Of a stretch of 64,000 bases of DNA, positions 29,353 to 38,638 are shown piece by piece. How positions within the stretch are numbered: position 1 is the first letter of the stretch; the number at the start of each line of letters is the position of its first letter. The position numbers and the translations under genes are program-made. Source of the DNA: DAIQRJ01 sp963708795 (GTDB lineage: Bacteria; Actinomycetota; Actinomycetes; Propionibacteriales; DAIQRJ01); assembly GCA_963708795.1 (NCBI GenBank), contig CAVPUH010000001.1, positions 1-64,000 on the forward strand. Reading direction: 5' to 3'. The notes under the pieces are model-generated. The model was given only the letters and a program-made list of their open reading frames with translations. It was not told the origin of the DNA and made no database searches.

Positions 29353-31626
29353 TCAGTCGGCCGAGATCGCGATCTGGCGACGCTTGGACACGTACACCGA
29401 CACGATGATGATCGCGGCGGCGCCCAGCGCGATGATCAACCGGACGGCGGTGTTGGCGTCGGCGCCGACCGAGAGCGTCACGACGGCCGGCGCGATCAGC
29501 ACCGACACGAGGTTCATCACCTTGAGCAGCGGGTTGATGGCCGGGCCGGCGGTGTCCTTGAACGGGTCACCGACGGTGTCGCCGATGACCGTGGCCTCGT
29601 GGGCCGGCGATCCCTTGCCGCCGTGGACGCCGTCCTCGACGAGCTTCTTCGCGTTGTCCCAGGCTCCACCGGAGTTGGCCAGGAAGACCGCCATCAGGGT
29701 GCCGCAGGCGATCGCCCCGCCGAGGTACCCGGCGAGCGGTGCGACGCCGAGGCCGAAGCCGACGGCCACCGGGGCGAACAGCGCCAGCAGTCCCGGGGTG
29801 GCGAGCTCACGGAGCGAGTCGCGGGTGACGATGTCGACGACCTTGCCGTACTCGGGCTTGGTCGTCCCCTCCATGATCCCGGGGATGTCGCGGAACTGGC
29901 GACGGACCTCGAACACCACCGCGCCGGCAGCCCGGCCGACGGCGTTGATCGCGAGACCGGAGAACAGGAACACGACAGCCGCACCGAGGATGACGCCGAC
30001 GAGCGTGGCCGGGTTGAAGATCACCGAGTCGGCGATGAACTGCACCTCTTCCTCGGCGCTGCCCAACGCGTTGCCGATGGCATCGGTGTACGAGCCGAAG
30101 AGGGCGGTCGCGGCCAGCACCGCGGTCGCGATCGCGATGCCCTTGGTGATCGCCTTGGTGGTGTTGCCGACCGCGTCGAGCTCGGTGAGGATCTTCGCGC
30201 CCTCCTCGTCGACCTCGCCGGACATCTCCGCGATGCCCTGCGCGTTGTCCGAGACCGGGCCGAACGTGTCCATGGCCACGATGACGCCGACCGTGGTGAG
30301 CAGACCGCAACCGGCGAGCGCGATGGCGAACAGCGCGACGACGATCGAGCCGCCGCCGATGAGGAACGCCACGTACACGGCGGCGCTGATGACGACCGCG
30401 GTGTAGACAGCCGATTCGAGGCCGAGCGAGATGCCGGAGAGGATGACCGTCGCCGGGCCGGTGAGCGACGTCTTGCCGACGTCGATGACGGGGCGGTGGT
30501 CGGTCCCGGTGAAGTAGCCCGTCAGGGCCAGGATCACCGCGGCGAGCACGATGCCGAGGATCACCGCTGCGCTCGCGATGAGCCGCGGGTCACCGTCGTG
30601 GGCTGCGATGGAATCGCTGACGCCGGAGAGCTGGTCGAACGAGCTCGGCAGGTAGAGGTAGGCCGCGATGGTGCAGAGCACGGCGGAGATGACGGCCGAG
30701 GAGTAGAACGCGCGGTTGATCGTCTTGAGGCCGCCCTCACCGGCGCGGGGACGGGTCAGGAAGATCCCGATGACAGCCGTCACGACGCCTAGCGCCGGGA
30801 CGATCAGCGGGAACACGAGCCCGCCGGAGCCGAAGGCGGCGCTGCCGAGGATCAGAGCGGCGACCAGCGTGACGGCGTAGGACTCGAACAGGTCGGCGGC
30901 CATGCCCGCACAGTCGCCCACGTTGTCGCCGACGTTGTCCGCGATCGTCGCCGCGTTGCGGGGATCGTCCTCGGGGATGCCCGCCTCGACCTTGCCGACC
31001 AGGTCGGCGCCCACGTCGGCGGCCTTGGTGAAGATGCCGCCGCCGACCCGCATGAACATGGCGAGCAGTGCGGCGCCGAAGCCGAAGCCCTCGAGGACGT
31101 TCGGGGCATCGGTCTTGTAGATCAGAACGACCAGCGCAGCACCGAACAGGCCGAGGCCGACGGTGGCCATTCCGACCGAACCACCGGTGCGGAAGGCGAT
31201 GCGCATGGCCGGGTCACGGCCCCTGTCCTGGGCCGCCGCGGCGACCCGGACGTTGGCCCGCACAGCGAGCCACATGCCCAGATAGCCGATCGTGGCCGAG
31301 AAACCCGCGCCCACCAGGAAGAAGACCGAGCGCCCGATGCGGACGTCCCAGTCCCCCGGCAGGACGAGCAGCGCCAGGCACGCGATCGCCGCGAAGCCCG
31401 AGAGCGTCTTGAACTGGCGGCTCAGGAACGCGCTCGCGCCCTCCTGGACCGCACCGGCTATCTCCTGCATCTTCGGTGTTCCGGCCGGTGCGCTGAGCAC
31501 CTCGCGGCGGAAGTAGAAGGACATCAGTAGGGCGAGAAGAGCGATGACCGCAACGACGACGACGTAGCCGATGTTGCTGCCCGCAAGGGAGAGCGGGTCT
31601 CCCGCTGCAAGCGTGGACGATGGCAT
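29353..31626 (-). CDS. hppA: Membrane-bound proton-translocating pyrophosphatase
   Basis: A 757-residue ion pump with about 16 transmembrane helices that hydrolyses pyrophosphate and drives protons out. The catalytic loops are intact: DVGADLVGKVEAGIPEDDPRN, then ATIADNVGDNVGDCAGMAADLFES, and the C-terminal DTVGDPFKDTAGPAINPL. The residue after GNTT is Lys (GNTTKAITKG), the mark of the potassium-independent, proton-pumping subclass; potassium-dependent enzymes have Ala. An AGGAG lies 5 bases before the ATG at 31626. It lies divergent from the helicase with a 234-base gap that should hold both promoters. Confidence 0.95.
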   Translation of the reverse strand: MPSSTLAAGDPLSLAGSNIGYVVVVAVIALLALLMSFYFRREVLSAPAGTPKMQEIAGAVQEGASAFLSRQFKTLSGFAAIACLALLVLPGDWDVRIGRSVFFLVGAGFSATIGYLGMWLAVRANVRVAAAAQDRGRDPAMRIAFRTGGSVGMATVGLGLFGAALVVLIYKTDAPNVLEGFGFGAALLAMFMRVGGGIFTKAADVGADLVGKVEAGIPEDDPRNAATIADNVGDNVGDCAGMAADLFESYAVTLVAALILGSAAFGSGGLVFPLIVPALGVVTAVIGIFLTRPRAGEGGLKTINRAFYSSAVISAVLCTIAAYLYLPSSFDQLSGVSDSIAAHDGDPRLIASAAVILGIVLAAVILALTGYFTGTDHRPVIDVGKTSLTGPATVILSGISLGLESAVYTAVVISAAVYVAFLIGGGSIVVALFAIALAGCGLLTTVGVIVAMDTFGPVSDNAQGIAEMSGEVDEEGAKILTELDAVGNTTKAITKGIAIATAVLAATALFGSYTDAIGNALGSAEEEVQFIADSVIFNPATLVGVILGAAVVFLFSGLAINAVGRAAGAVVFEVRRQFRDIPGIMEGTTKPEYGKVVDIVTRDSLRELATPGLLALFAPVAVGFGLGVAPLAGYLGGAIACGTLMAVFLANSGGAWDNAKKLVEDGVHGGKGSPAHEATVIGDTVGDPFKDTAGPAINPLLKVMNLVSVLIAPAVVTLSVGADANTAVRLIIALGAAAIIIVSVYVSKRRQIAISAD

Positions 31627-31860
31627 GCATACTCCTGTCGGGGTTCCAGCTGCCAGATCGGCGGGCTCTCGACGATGGTGACCTCGAGGGCCACTGATCG
31701 ACGACCCGGACGATCCAACGGGTCCACGCCGACCAGCGGCGGGGAGTCTACGGCACAGTCACGGTGCGTCGAACTTGCGTCCGGAGCGGTGCGCGTCGGC
31801 CCGCCACCGCGTCGGCCACGTCGACCCCCATGTGTCGGCAGCGGCTGCGAAACTGGTTCG
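31627..31860. other. Divergent promoter region between hppA and the helicase; nothing specific recognised
   Basis: The 234-base gap has no credible open frame that resembles a protein and no strong palindrome. The hppA ribosome site (AGGAG) is at its left end. The helicase begins without an obvious Shine-Dalgarno sequence, so its transcript may be leaderless. I could not find a convincing -10/-35 pair on either strand. Confidence 0.4.
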
Positions 31861-34224
31861 GTGACCGCGATCGCCGCCCCTCCCACCTCGGCGCGGGAGC
31901 CTCTCGCCCCGCTGCTGGAACGGTGGCGGGGCGGCGGTGACCCCTACGCCGTGAGCGTCCACGTGATGCCCCGGCGGGAAGGCCGAGCGGAGCCCTGGCC
32001 GGCCTGGGTCGGGACCGAGTTGCGTGGCCGCCTCATGACGTGCGGCATCGCAAGGCCGTGGTCGCATCAGGTCCAGACCGCGGCCGCCGTCCGGGCTCGT
32101 CGCCATGTGGTCGTCGCGACGGGCACGTCGTCGGGCAAGTCGCTCGGGTACCTGCTGCCGATCGCTCAGAACGCCCTCGACGACCTGACGCTGGCACCGG
32201 CGCGACGGCGGACGGCGCTCTATCTCGCCCCGACCAAGGCGCTCGCCCACGACCAGCTCCGTGCCCTGCGTGAGCTGGCTCTGCCCGGGCTCGAGGCGAC
32301 GACGCTCGACGGCGACTCGAGCTCGGCCGAACGGGAGTGGGCGCGGCGCGCGGCCGGCTACGTCCTCACGAACCCGGACATGCTGCACCACGCGCTGCTG
32401 CCCGGACACGAGCGCTACCGGCGCCTGTTCGCGCATCTCGACGTGGTGGTCATCGACGAGTGCCACCACTACCGGGGCGTGTTCGGGTCGCATGTGGCCC
32501 AGGTGCTACGGCGTCTCCGGCGGCTCTGCCGTCACTACGGCGCGGATCCGGTGTTCGTCCTCGCGTCGGCCACGGTCGGCGAACCGGCGGTCTCGGCCCG
32601 GCGGCTGATCGGCGACCCGGTGACGGCCGTCACCGACGACGCGTCGCCACGCGGCGAGCTCACCTTCGTCCTCGTCGATCCCGGCGCCGACGAAGCCGAC
32701 GACGCGGGCACCGCGGAGCAGGCGCCCGGGCCACGACGACCGATGTCGTCGCACACCTATACCTCGAGGTTGCTCGCCGAGCTCGTCACGTCACAGGCCC
32801 GGACGGTCGCCTTCGTCCGGGCTCGGCGCACGGCAGAGACGGTGGCCTCGGAGACCCGAGACCGGCTGCGCGACGGCCCGGCGGCGACCGCCCGCCTCGC
32901 CAACCGGGTGGCCGCCTACCGCGGCGGGTTGCTGCCCGAGGAGCGGCGTGCGGTCGAACGGGCGTTGACCTCGGGTGAGTTGCTCGCCGTGGCGTCCACG
33001 AACGCCCTCGAGCTCGGAGTCGACATCGCCGGTCTGGACGCCGTCGTGCTGTCGGGCTTCCCAGGCACCCGGGCGTCGCTGTGGCAGCAGGTGGGCCGAG
33101 CCGGTCGTCGCGGCCGGCCGGCCCTGGCCGTCCTGGTCGCCGGCGCCGACCCGCTCGACGCCTACCTCGTGCGGCACCCGGAGTTGCTCTTCGACCGCGA
33201 CCTCGAGGTGACGGCGTTCGATCCCGACAACCCGCACATCGTGGCGCCGCACCTGGCGGCTGCCGCCGCCGAACTCGCCTTGACCGACGCGGATGCGGCC
33301 CTGTTCGGCCCGACGGCGCCGCGGCTGCTGGCCGAGCTGACCACGGCCGGTCTGCTACGACGGCGACCGGCCGGGTGGTTCTGGACCCGCCGGCAGCGCG
33401 CCAGCGACCTGGCCGACATCCGCGGGGCGGGTGCCCCGGCCGTCACGATCGTCGAGGAGGACAGCGGCCGGCTGCTCGGCACCGTCGACGCGGCCGCTTC
33501 CCACGGCGCCGTTCACGAAGGCGCGGTCTACCTGCACCAGGGCGAGAGCTATCTCGTCCGCTCGTTGGACGACATCGCCGGGGTCGCCCTGTGCGAGGCG
33601 GCGACGCCGGATTACTCGACGATGGCGAAGTCCACCAGCTCCATCGCGATCGACTCGGTGGCCACGTCGCAGCCCTGGGGGCCCGGGACGGTCAGCTTCG
33701 GCCAGGTGACGGTGACCGGTCAGGTCGTGGGCTACCTGCGTCGGCGCGTCGGAACCGGCGAGGTCCTCGGAGAGGTTCTGCTCGATCTTCCCGAGCGCAC
33801 ACTGGCGACGACGGCAGTCTGGTGGACGCTGACCCCCGACGCCGTGTCGGCCATCGGTCTCGAACCGGGCGCACTGCCGGGGGCGGCCCATGCCGCCGAG
33901 CACGCCGCGATCGGCCTCCTCCCGTTGTTCGCTGCCTGCGACCGCTGGGACATCGGTGGAGTCTCGACGGCCTGTCACCCCGAGACCGGAACGGTCACCG
34001 TGTTCGTGCACGACGGGTATCCCGGCGGCGCCGGTATCGCGGAGCGTGGGTACCAACGGGCCCTCGACTGGCTGACGGCAACCCGGCAGACGATCGCCGA
34101 CTGCCCGTGCGCCGACGGCTGCCCCGCCTGCATCCAGTCGCCCAAGTGCGGCAACGCCAACAGCCCGCTCGACAAGGCCGCGGCGGTGCGGCTCCTGGAC
34201 TGCCTGCTGGCCGAGGGACGATGA
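31861..34224 (+). CDS. DEAD/DEAH-box helicase with DUF1998/MZB domain (MrfA/YprA-like)
   Basis: A 787-residue SF2 helicase; in Bacillus the relative MrfA works in mitomycin-lesion repair. Helicase motifs in order: ATGTSSGKS (87-94, ATP binding), PTKALAHDQL (Ia), VVIDECHHYRG (DECH), ASAT (III), ALELGVDIAGLDAVVLSG (V) and QQVGRAGRRGRPA (VI). The C-terminal DUF1998 part ends with a four-cysteine zinc/iron site, CPCADGCPACIQSPKC. The GTG start at 31861 gives the best N-terminus; the longer open frame is not conserved-looking. It is an equivalent of Rv3649 by position. A small membrane protein gene follows after 4 bases. Confidence 0.9.
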   Translation: MTAIAAPPTSAREPLAPLLERWRGGGDPYAVSVHVMPRREGRAEPWPAWVGTELRGRLMTCGIARPWSHQVQTAAAVRARRHVVVATGTSSGKSLGYLLPIAQNALDDLTLAPARRRTALYLAPTKALAHDQLRALRELALPGLEATTLDGDSSSAEREWARRAAGYVLTNPDMLHHALLPGHERYRRLFAHLDVVVIDECHHYRGVFGSHVAQVLRRLRRLCRHYGADPVFVLASATVGEPAVSARRLIGDPVTAVTDDASPRGELTFVLVDPGADEADDAGTAEQAPGPRRPMSSHTYTSRLLAELVTSQARTVAFVRARRTAETVASETRDRLRDGPAATARLANRVAAYRGGLLPEERRAVERALTSGELLAVASTNALELGVDIAGLDAVVLSGFPGTRASLWQQVGRAGRRGRPALAVLVAGADPLDAYLVRHPELLFDRDLEVTAFDPDNPHIVAPHLAAAAAELALTDADAALFGPTAPRLLAELTTAGLLRRRPAGWFWTRRQRASDLADIRGAGAPAVTIVEEDSGRLLGTVDAAASHGAVHEGAVYLHQGESYLVRSLDDIAGVALCEAATPDYSTMAKSTSSIAIDSVATSQPWGPGTVSFGQVTVTGQVVGYLRRRVGTGEVLGEVLLDLPERTLATTAVWWTLTPDAVSAIGLEPGALPGAAHAAEHAAIGLLPLFAACDRWDIGGVSTACHPETGTVTVFVHDGYPGGAGIAERGYQRALDWLTATRQTIADCPCADGCPACIQSPKCGNANSPLDKAAAVRLLDCLLAEGR

Positions 34225-34228
34225 CCCC

Positions 34229-34522
34229 GTGTTCGTGATCGCCCTGGTCTTGGTGGCGCTCGCGGTCGCCAGCGTCGTCCTCGTGCTCACCGGCTCGGTC
34301 GGGGGCGTCCGCATCGACGTGGCCAACTTCCAGCTGACCACCAGTTCGGCTCAGATGTTCCTCGCCGGTGCCGTCACCACGATCGCGCTCGCAGCCGGGA
34401 TCGTCCTCCTGACCGTCGCGGCGCGGCGGGCCCGGCGGCGTCGCCGGGAGGCACTCGACCATCCCGACGGCGCCCCCGGGGCCGATCAGGCGGGCTTCAC
34501 GGCCGGTGCCGATCGGGGCTAG
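34229..34522 (+). CDS. Small two-helix membrane protein of unknown function
   Basis: A 97-residue protein: helix 1 (FVIALVLVALAVASVVLVL, residues 2-21), a short external loop (RIDVANFQLTTSSAQ), helix 2 (FLAGAVTTIALAAGIVLLTVA, about residues 43-63), then a strongly basic stretch (ARRARRRRR) and an acidic tail. This topology, with both ends inside, recalls LapA-like or YtxH-like small membrane proteins, but I recognise no specific family. It is 4 bases from the helicase stop, so co-transcribed. Its stop codon interlocks with the stop of the opposing XRE-cupin gene at CTAG 34519-34522. Confidence 0.65.
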   Translation: MFVIALVLVALAVASVVLVLTGSVGGVRIDVANFQLTTSSAQMFLAGAVTTIALAAGIVLLTVAARRARRRRREALDHPDGAPGADQAGFTAGADRG

Positions 34523-35121
34523 CGACGCTCTGCCCGCCGAGCGGGCTGCCGTGAGCGAGCGCGGACGTGCATGCGTTCACCCTGGGGTCCGAAGAGGCTG
34601 AGGAACTCGACCGACCGGCCGTCCGCGCTGCCGAACCAGTGCGGTGTTCGCGTGTCGAACTCGGCGGCTTCGCCGGCGCCCAGGACGAGGTCGTGCTCGG
34701 CCAGCAGCAGTCGGAGCCGGCCGCTGAGGATGTAGAGCCATTCGTAACCCTCGTGAGTTCGTTGCTCCGGGTCGGTCCGCTGGCCCGCCGGGATCACCAG
34801 CTTGAACGCCTGGAGCCCGGTGAGGTCCCGAGTGAGGGCCACGATCGACATCCCGTGGCGTTCGACGGGCGTGGCGTGGACGCGCGGGTCACCGGTGGGT
34901 GGGGCGCCGACGAGCTCGTCGAGCGCCACCCGGTGCGCCTTGGCCAGCGGGAGGAGGAGTTCGAGGGTCGGCTTGCGCTGGCCCGATTCGAGCCTCGACA
35001 GCGTGCTGATCGAGATTCCGGTGGTCTCGGCGAGTGCCGCGAGGGTGGCACCACGCTTCTGGCGGAGCGCGCGCAGGCGCGGGCCCACCGCAGTCAGCAC
35101 GCCGTCATCGTCTTCGGCCAT
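34519..35121 (-). CDS. XRE-family regulator with cupin domain
   Basis: A 200-residue protein with an N-terminal XRE helix-turn-helix (GATLAALAETTGISISTLSRLE, residues about 20-41) and a C-terminal cupin barrel (EQRTHEGYEWLYILSGRLRLLL, then LGAGEAAEFDTRTPHWF) that binds a small ligand or metal. This is the architecture of PuuR/SutR-type regulators of stress, polyamine or redox genes. A 27-bp dyad lies 5 bases upstream of its start and separates it from a divergent thioredoxin-reductase-like gene, which it probably regulates along with itself. Confidence 0.85.
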   Translation of the reverse strand: MAEDDDGVLTAVGPRLRALRQKRGATLAALAETTGISISTLSRLESGQRKPTLELLLPLAKAHRVALDELVGAPPTGDPRVHATPVERHGMSIVALTRDLTGLQAFKLVIPAGQRTDPEQRTHEGYEWLYILSGRLRLLLAEHDLVLGAGEAAEFDTRTPHWFGSADGRSVEFLSLFGPQGERMHVRARSRQPARRAERR

Positions 35122-35125
35122 GTGG

Positions 35126-35152
35126 CTGACTTTGCCAGTTCAGCAACGTCAG
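35126..35152. promoter_or_regulatory. Dyad operator between XRE-cupin and flavoprotein genes
   Basis: CTGACTTTGC - 7 bases (CAGTTCA) - GCAACGTCAG. The two 10-base arms are complementary apart from one position. A TTGACA on the minus strand at 35159-35154 could be the -35 box for the XRE gene. Position and symmetry suggest an autoregulatory site controlling both divergent genes. Confidence 0.55.
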
Positions 35153-35200
35153 TTGTCAAATCGAGCGAGGTGACCCACGGTGGGTTCGGAGGTGGACGTC

Positions 35201-36180
35201 ATGACCCTGGACACGGATTCCGGCATCGAGGACGCGTACGACGTGGTGGTGATCGGCGGTGGCGCCGCCGGCCTGAGCGGTGGGGTGACACTCGGGCGGG
35301 CTCGGCGCTCGGTCCTCGTCGTCGACGCCGGTGAGCCGCGCAATGCACCGGCCGCCGGCGTGCACAACTACCTCGGACTCGACGGGATCTCGCCGCATGC
35401 CCTGGTGGCGGCGGGACGGGCGAGGTCCAGCGGTACGGCGGAGTCGTGGTCGATGGCCGGGTCGAGTCGGCCAGCGCGACCGGTGACGGGTTCCGGGTGA
35501 CGCTCGCGGACGAGCGGGTCGTCTCGGCCCGGCGTTTGCTGGTGACGACAGGTCTGGTCGACGAGTTGCCCGCGATCGACGGCCTGGCGACGCGCTGGGG
35601 ACGCGACGTGCTGCACTGCCCGTACTGCCACGGCTGGGAGGTGCGGGACCAGCCGATCGGCGTGATCGCGTCCGGCCCGCAAGCCGTCCACCAGGCCTTG
35701 CTCTTCTCCCAGTGGACGAAGGATCTCGTGTTGTTCCTCCACACGCAGCCGGCGCCGGGCGCCGAAGACCTCGAGCGGCTGGCGGCTCGAGGTGTCACGA
35801 TCGTCGAGGGCGAGGTCGAGAGTGTGCTCGTCACCGACGACCGGCTCGGCGGGCTGCGCCTGGCGGACGGGACCGTGGTGCCGAGGACGGCGATCGTCGT
35901 GGGACCGCGATTCGTCGCCCGCGCCGACGTGCTGGTGTCGCTGGGCCTCGAGGTGACGACCACCGAACTCGGCACGTTCGTCGCCGCGGCCGACCCGACC
36001 GGCCAGACCGCGATACCCGGGGTCTGGGTGGCGGGCAACGTGGCCGACCCCCGGGCCCAGGTGATCGGAGCGGCAGCGGCCGGCGTCATGGCGGGCGCCA
36101 TGATCAATGCCGATCTGATCCGCGACGAGACCGATCACGCAGTGGACGAGCGCCGTCGGCTCGCGGTGGCGTCAGGATGA
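35201..36180 (+). CDS. Thioredoxin-reductase-like FAD/NAD(P) oxidoreductase, one frameshift
   Basis: Pyridine-nucleotide disulfide oxidoreductase class II, about 326 residues after correction. The ATG at 35201 follows GGAGGT by 7 bases. The FAD-binding motif is VVVIGGGAAGLSGGVTLGRA, and the redox-active pair is CPYCHG (TrxR-like CxxC) followed by GWEVRDQPIGVI. The final GVWVAGNVADPRAQVIGAAAAG is the second FAD motif. The NADPH motif near GVIASGPQAVHQALLFS is not a canonical GxGxxA, as in some TrxR-like proteins that use other donors. The frame shifts near 35417, where inserting one G (GCGGGACGGGG) joins AAGR to GEVQRYGGVVV. It overlaps the convergent nanE stop by 9 bases. Confidence 0.8.
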
Positions 36181-36855
36181 CGGCCGTCTGATCGCGTCGA
36201 CGAACCAGGACGTGATCGAGCTGGGATGGGTGATCGCGGTCCCGACGACCACGGCGTGGGCACCGAGTCGCAACGCTTCGGCCGCCAGCGCGGGCGTGTG
36301 GATCCGACCTTCGGCCAGGACCGGGCGGTCCAGAGCGGCTGCGAGCCGCGCGAGGGTCTCGAAGTCTGGACCGTCGCCGCGATAGGAGTACGAGGTGTGC
36401 CCGGCCAGCGTCGTGCCGATGACGTCCGCCCCGGCCCGTGCCGCGGCGATGCCCTCCTGGTAGGTGGAGATGTCGGCCATCACGAGGCAGGTGGGACGTC
36501 GCTTCTTCAGCTCGGCCACGGTGTCGGTGAGCGTGCGCCCGTCCGGTCGTGCCCGATGGGTGCCGTCCAGGGCGACGATGTCGGCACCGGCATCGACTAC
36601 GTCTGTGGCCGCTTCCAGAGTCGGCGTGATGAAGACGCCCGTGTGTCCGACCTTCACCAGGCCGATGAGCGGCACGTCGACCGCGGCCCGAATGGACGCG
36701 ATGTCCGCCAGCCCCTGCGCCCGGATCCCGGCGGCTCCACCGAGCACCGCGGCCTGCGCCACCTGGGTCATCGTGCGCGAGTCCCGCATCGGCTCACCCG
36801 GATAGGCCTGGCAGGAGACGATCAACCGGCCTCGGATTCCGTCGAGAACCGTCAT
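36172..36855 (-). CDS. nanE: N-acylglucosamine-6-phosphate 2-epimerase
   Basis: Converts N-acetylmannosamine-6-phosphate to N-acetylglucosamine-6-phosphate in sialic-acid and ManNAc catabolism. The 227-residue TIM barrel shows VSCQAYPGEPMRDSRTM, GLVKVGHTGVFITPT with the catalytic Lys region, VALDGTHRARPDG, GTTLAGHTSYSYRG and the closing VLAEGRIHTPA and HAVVVGTAITHP. The ATG at 36855 overlaps the nanK stop (ATGA), so the two are coupled. No sialic acid lyase, transporter or nagA/nagB is visible, so the substrate may be imported ManNAc rather than sialic acid. Confidence 0.9.
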   Translation of the reverse strand: MTVLDGIRGRLIVSCQAYPGEPMRDSRTMTQVAQAAVLGGAAGIRAQGLADIASIRAAVDVPLIGLVKVGHTGVFITPTLEAATDVVDAGADIVALDGTHRARPDGRTLTDTVAELKKRRPTCLVMADISTYQEGIAAARAGADVIGTTLAGHTSYSYRGDGPDFETLARLAAALDRPVLAEGRIHTPALAAEALRLGAHAVVVGTAITHPSSITSWFVDAIRRPSS

Positions 36856-37771
36856 CGCGCGACGCCGCGAGCCAGTGTGGCTGCCCCGATCAGGGCGGCG
36901 TCGGCGACCGTCGACCCGACGACGAGGGTGTCGATCGCGATGTGGTCCCTCATCGCCGGGAGGAGCTCGGCGTACGCGGAACGACGAACGGCTGACCACC
37001 ACACCGGCCCGGCCCGGCTGACGCCGCCGGTCAGGATCACCAGGTCCGGGTCGAGGACGTTCGCGAGCCCGCCGACGAGGGTGCCCACGTGTCGACCGCC
37101 GGCGGTCAGCACGTCCGACGCGTAGCCGGATCGCCGTCAGTTGCTCGTTCGCACACGGCGACGAGGTCGGCGAGAGCGTCGCCGGTGCGCCGGCGATAGC
37201 TGGCGACGAGTGCTGGTCCCGACGCCACCGCCTCGGCGTGCCCGACTCCGCCGCAGGGGCAGAGACAGCCTTCAGCGCCCGGTATCGGCACGTGCCCGAC
37301 GTGTCCTGCGACGTGACGAGCACCTCGGTGCACCCGGCCGTGGATGGCGAGGGACCCGCCGATGCCGGTGCCCACGGCGACGAGCAGCACGGTCTGTCCG
37401 GATCGGGCGGGATCTGCGGTGAGCTCACCGATCAGATGGGCGTGGACGTCGTTGTCGACAGCCACCGGGAGGTGAAGCCGAGCCGCGAGCCCGTCGGCGA
37501 CGCGGGTGCCCGTCCAGCCCGAGATGGCAGCGGTGGCGGAGACGATGCGTCCGCCGACCGGATCGACCGCACCGGCGGTGCCCACTCCCACCGCGTCGAT
37601 CGGACCGACCCGATCCACGAGACGGGTCACGAGGTCGGCGACCAGGGCGAGCACGGCGTCCGGCCCTTCGGTGGCCGGGGTGACGGCGATCTCGCGGCTG
37701 AGGATCCGATCATCTGAGGTGACGGCGGCCGCGGCGATCTTCGTGCCGCCGATGTCGACGGCTGCCACCAT
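36852..37771 (-). CDS. nanK: ROK-family kinase, probably N-acetylmannosamine kinase, one frameshift
   Basis: Cytosolic sugar kinase of the ROK family, about 306 residues after correction. Motifs: AVDIGGTKIAAAAV (ATP phosphate loop), DAVGVGTAGAVDPVGG, VDNDVHAHLIGE (catalytic Asp), VAVGTGIGGSLAIHG, and the ROK zinc-type signature GHVPIPGAEGCLCPCGGVGH. The frame changes near 37126: adding one G (GATCCGGGCTAC) joins CERATDGDP to YASDVLTAGGRHVG. The start is ATG 37771; a GTG at 37798 is possible. Its stop overlaps nanE, which makes ManNAc kinase more likely than glucokinase. Confidence 0.82.
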
Positions 37772-37847
37772 GCCGGTCAGTGCGACCACCGCCTCCACTC
37801 GAACGTCCCGGCATTCAACCGCACAGCCGGTCGGGCCCGTCGGCCCA

Positions 37848-38207
37848 TCACTCGATCCGCTCGGCCGGGCCCGCGCGAGCGGTCGCCGTGAGCACGAGCC
37901 GACGTGCCCGTAGGTTCACGATGCTCTGCACATCGAGTTCGACGTCGAGCCCCCGGACCCGGCAGTCGGTCACGGCGGCCCGCATCGACGCCGCGACACG
38001 TCCGGCGGCACGACACGCCTGCTCCTCGCCGTCGGCGATGTGAGTGGCGGCGCTGAGTGCGGCCAGGTCTGCGGCGGCCTCGACCTGATGCTGGGCCGCG
38101 GCGACGAGCGCGACAAGAAGGGCGACGGTGACAAGAACCGCGAGAACCGTGAACCAGGCCAGCATCATCACGCTCGCGCTTCCGCGCTGGCGACGGATAC
38201 TCGTCAT
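37848..38207 (-). CDS. TadE-like pseudopilin-related protein (Rv3654c-like)
   Basis: A 119-residue exported membrane protein. An N-terminal prepilin-like leader (TSIRRQRG, then SASVMMLAWFTVLAVL) precedes one hydrophobic helix, followed by an Ala-rich extracellular domain with two cysteines (EEQACRAAG and TDCRVRG) likely disulfide-bonded. This matches the Rv3654c group found last in actinobacterial tad clusters. The ATG at 38207 overlaps the previous gene's stop. Its role in pilus assembly is uncertain. Confidence 0.75.
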   Translation of the reverse strand: MTSIRRQRGSASVMMLAWFTVLAVLVTVALLVALVAAAQHQVEAAADLAALSAATHIADGEEQACRAAGRVAASMRAAVTDCRVRGLDVELDVQSIVNLRARRLVLTATARAGPAERIE

Positions 38208-38638
38208 TTCTCGCCTGCGCCGGGTTCGGCGTCGACCGTGGCGGTCGCGGACACCGGAACCCCACCGAGCCGAGCGAGCAACCCAGGCACCCGAACCTCG
38301 GTGGACACGTGCACCGTCACGACGGCACCGCTGTGGGCGATGTCGATTCGCGCTCCGGGCGGTGCGGAACGCTCGGCCGCAGCGCGACTGATCGCGTCGG
38401 CGTCACCGCGCGCCGCGGCCCTGGCGGCGTCGCGGGCAGCGTCGACGCATCGCAGCTGCATGACACCGACGGAGATCGCGAACGCGGCAAAGGCCACCAC
38501 GAGGACGAGGCCGAACATCGCCAGGGCGTTCTCGATCGTCACCATGCCCCGCTGACGGCGACCCCGACAGCAGCGTCGCGAAGGGCCGGCCGGAGTCGAC
38601 CGTTCCGGCGACGGCCGACCCGACCGGCAGACGCTCAC
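38204..38638 (-). CDS. TadE family type IV pilus minor pilin
   Basis: A 144-residue protein whose GTG start at 38638 overlaps the DUF4244 stop as GTGA. After a basic leader (RRCCRGRRQRG) comes the prepilin cleavage site G followed by MVTIENALAMFGLVL, with Glu at +5 and a hydrophobic helix, the standard TadE/pseudopilin design. The exported domain is short and includes RIDIAHSGAVVTVHVS. A prepilin peptidase is not in this window. Translational coupling to both neighbours suggests equal production of the three pilin-like proteins. Confidence 0.78.
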   Translation of the reverse strand: MSVCRSGRPSPERSTPAGPSRRCCRGRRQRGMVTIENALAMFGLVLVVAFAAFAISVGVMQLRCVDAARDAARAAARGDADAISRAAAERSAPPGARIDIAHSGAVVTVHVSTEVRVPGLLARLGGVPVSATATVDAEPGAGEK

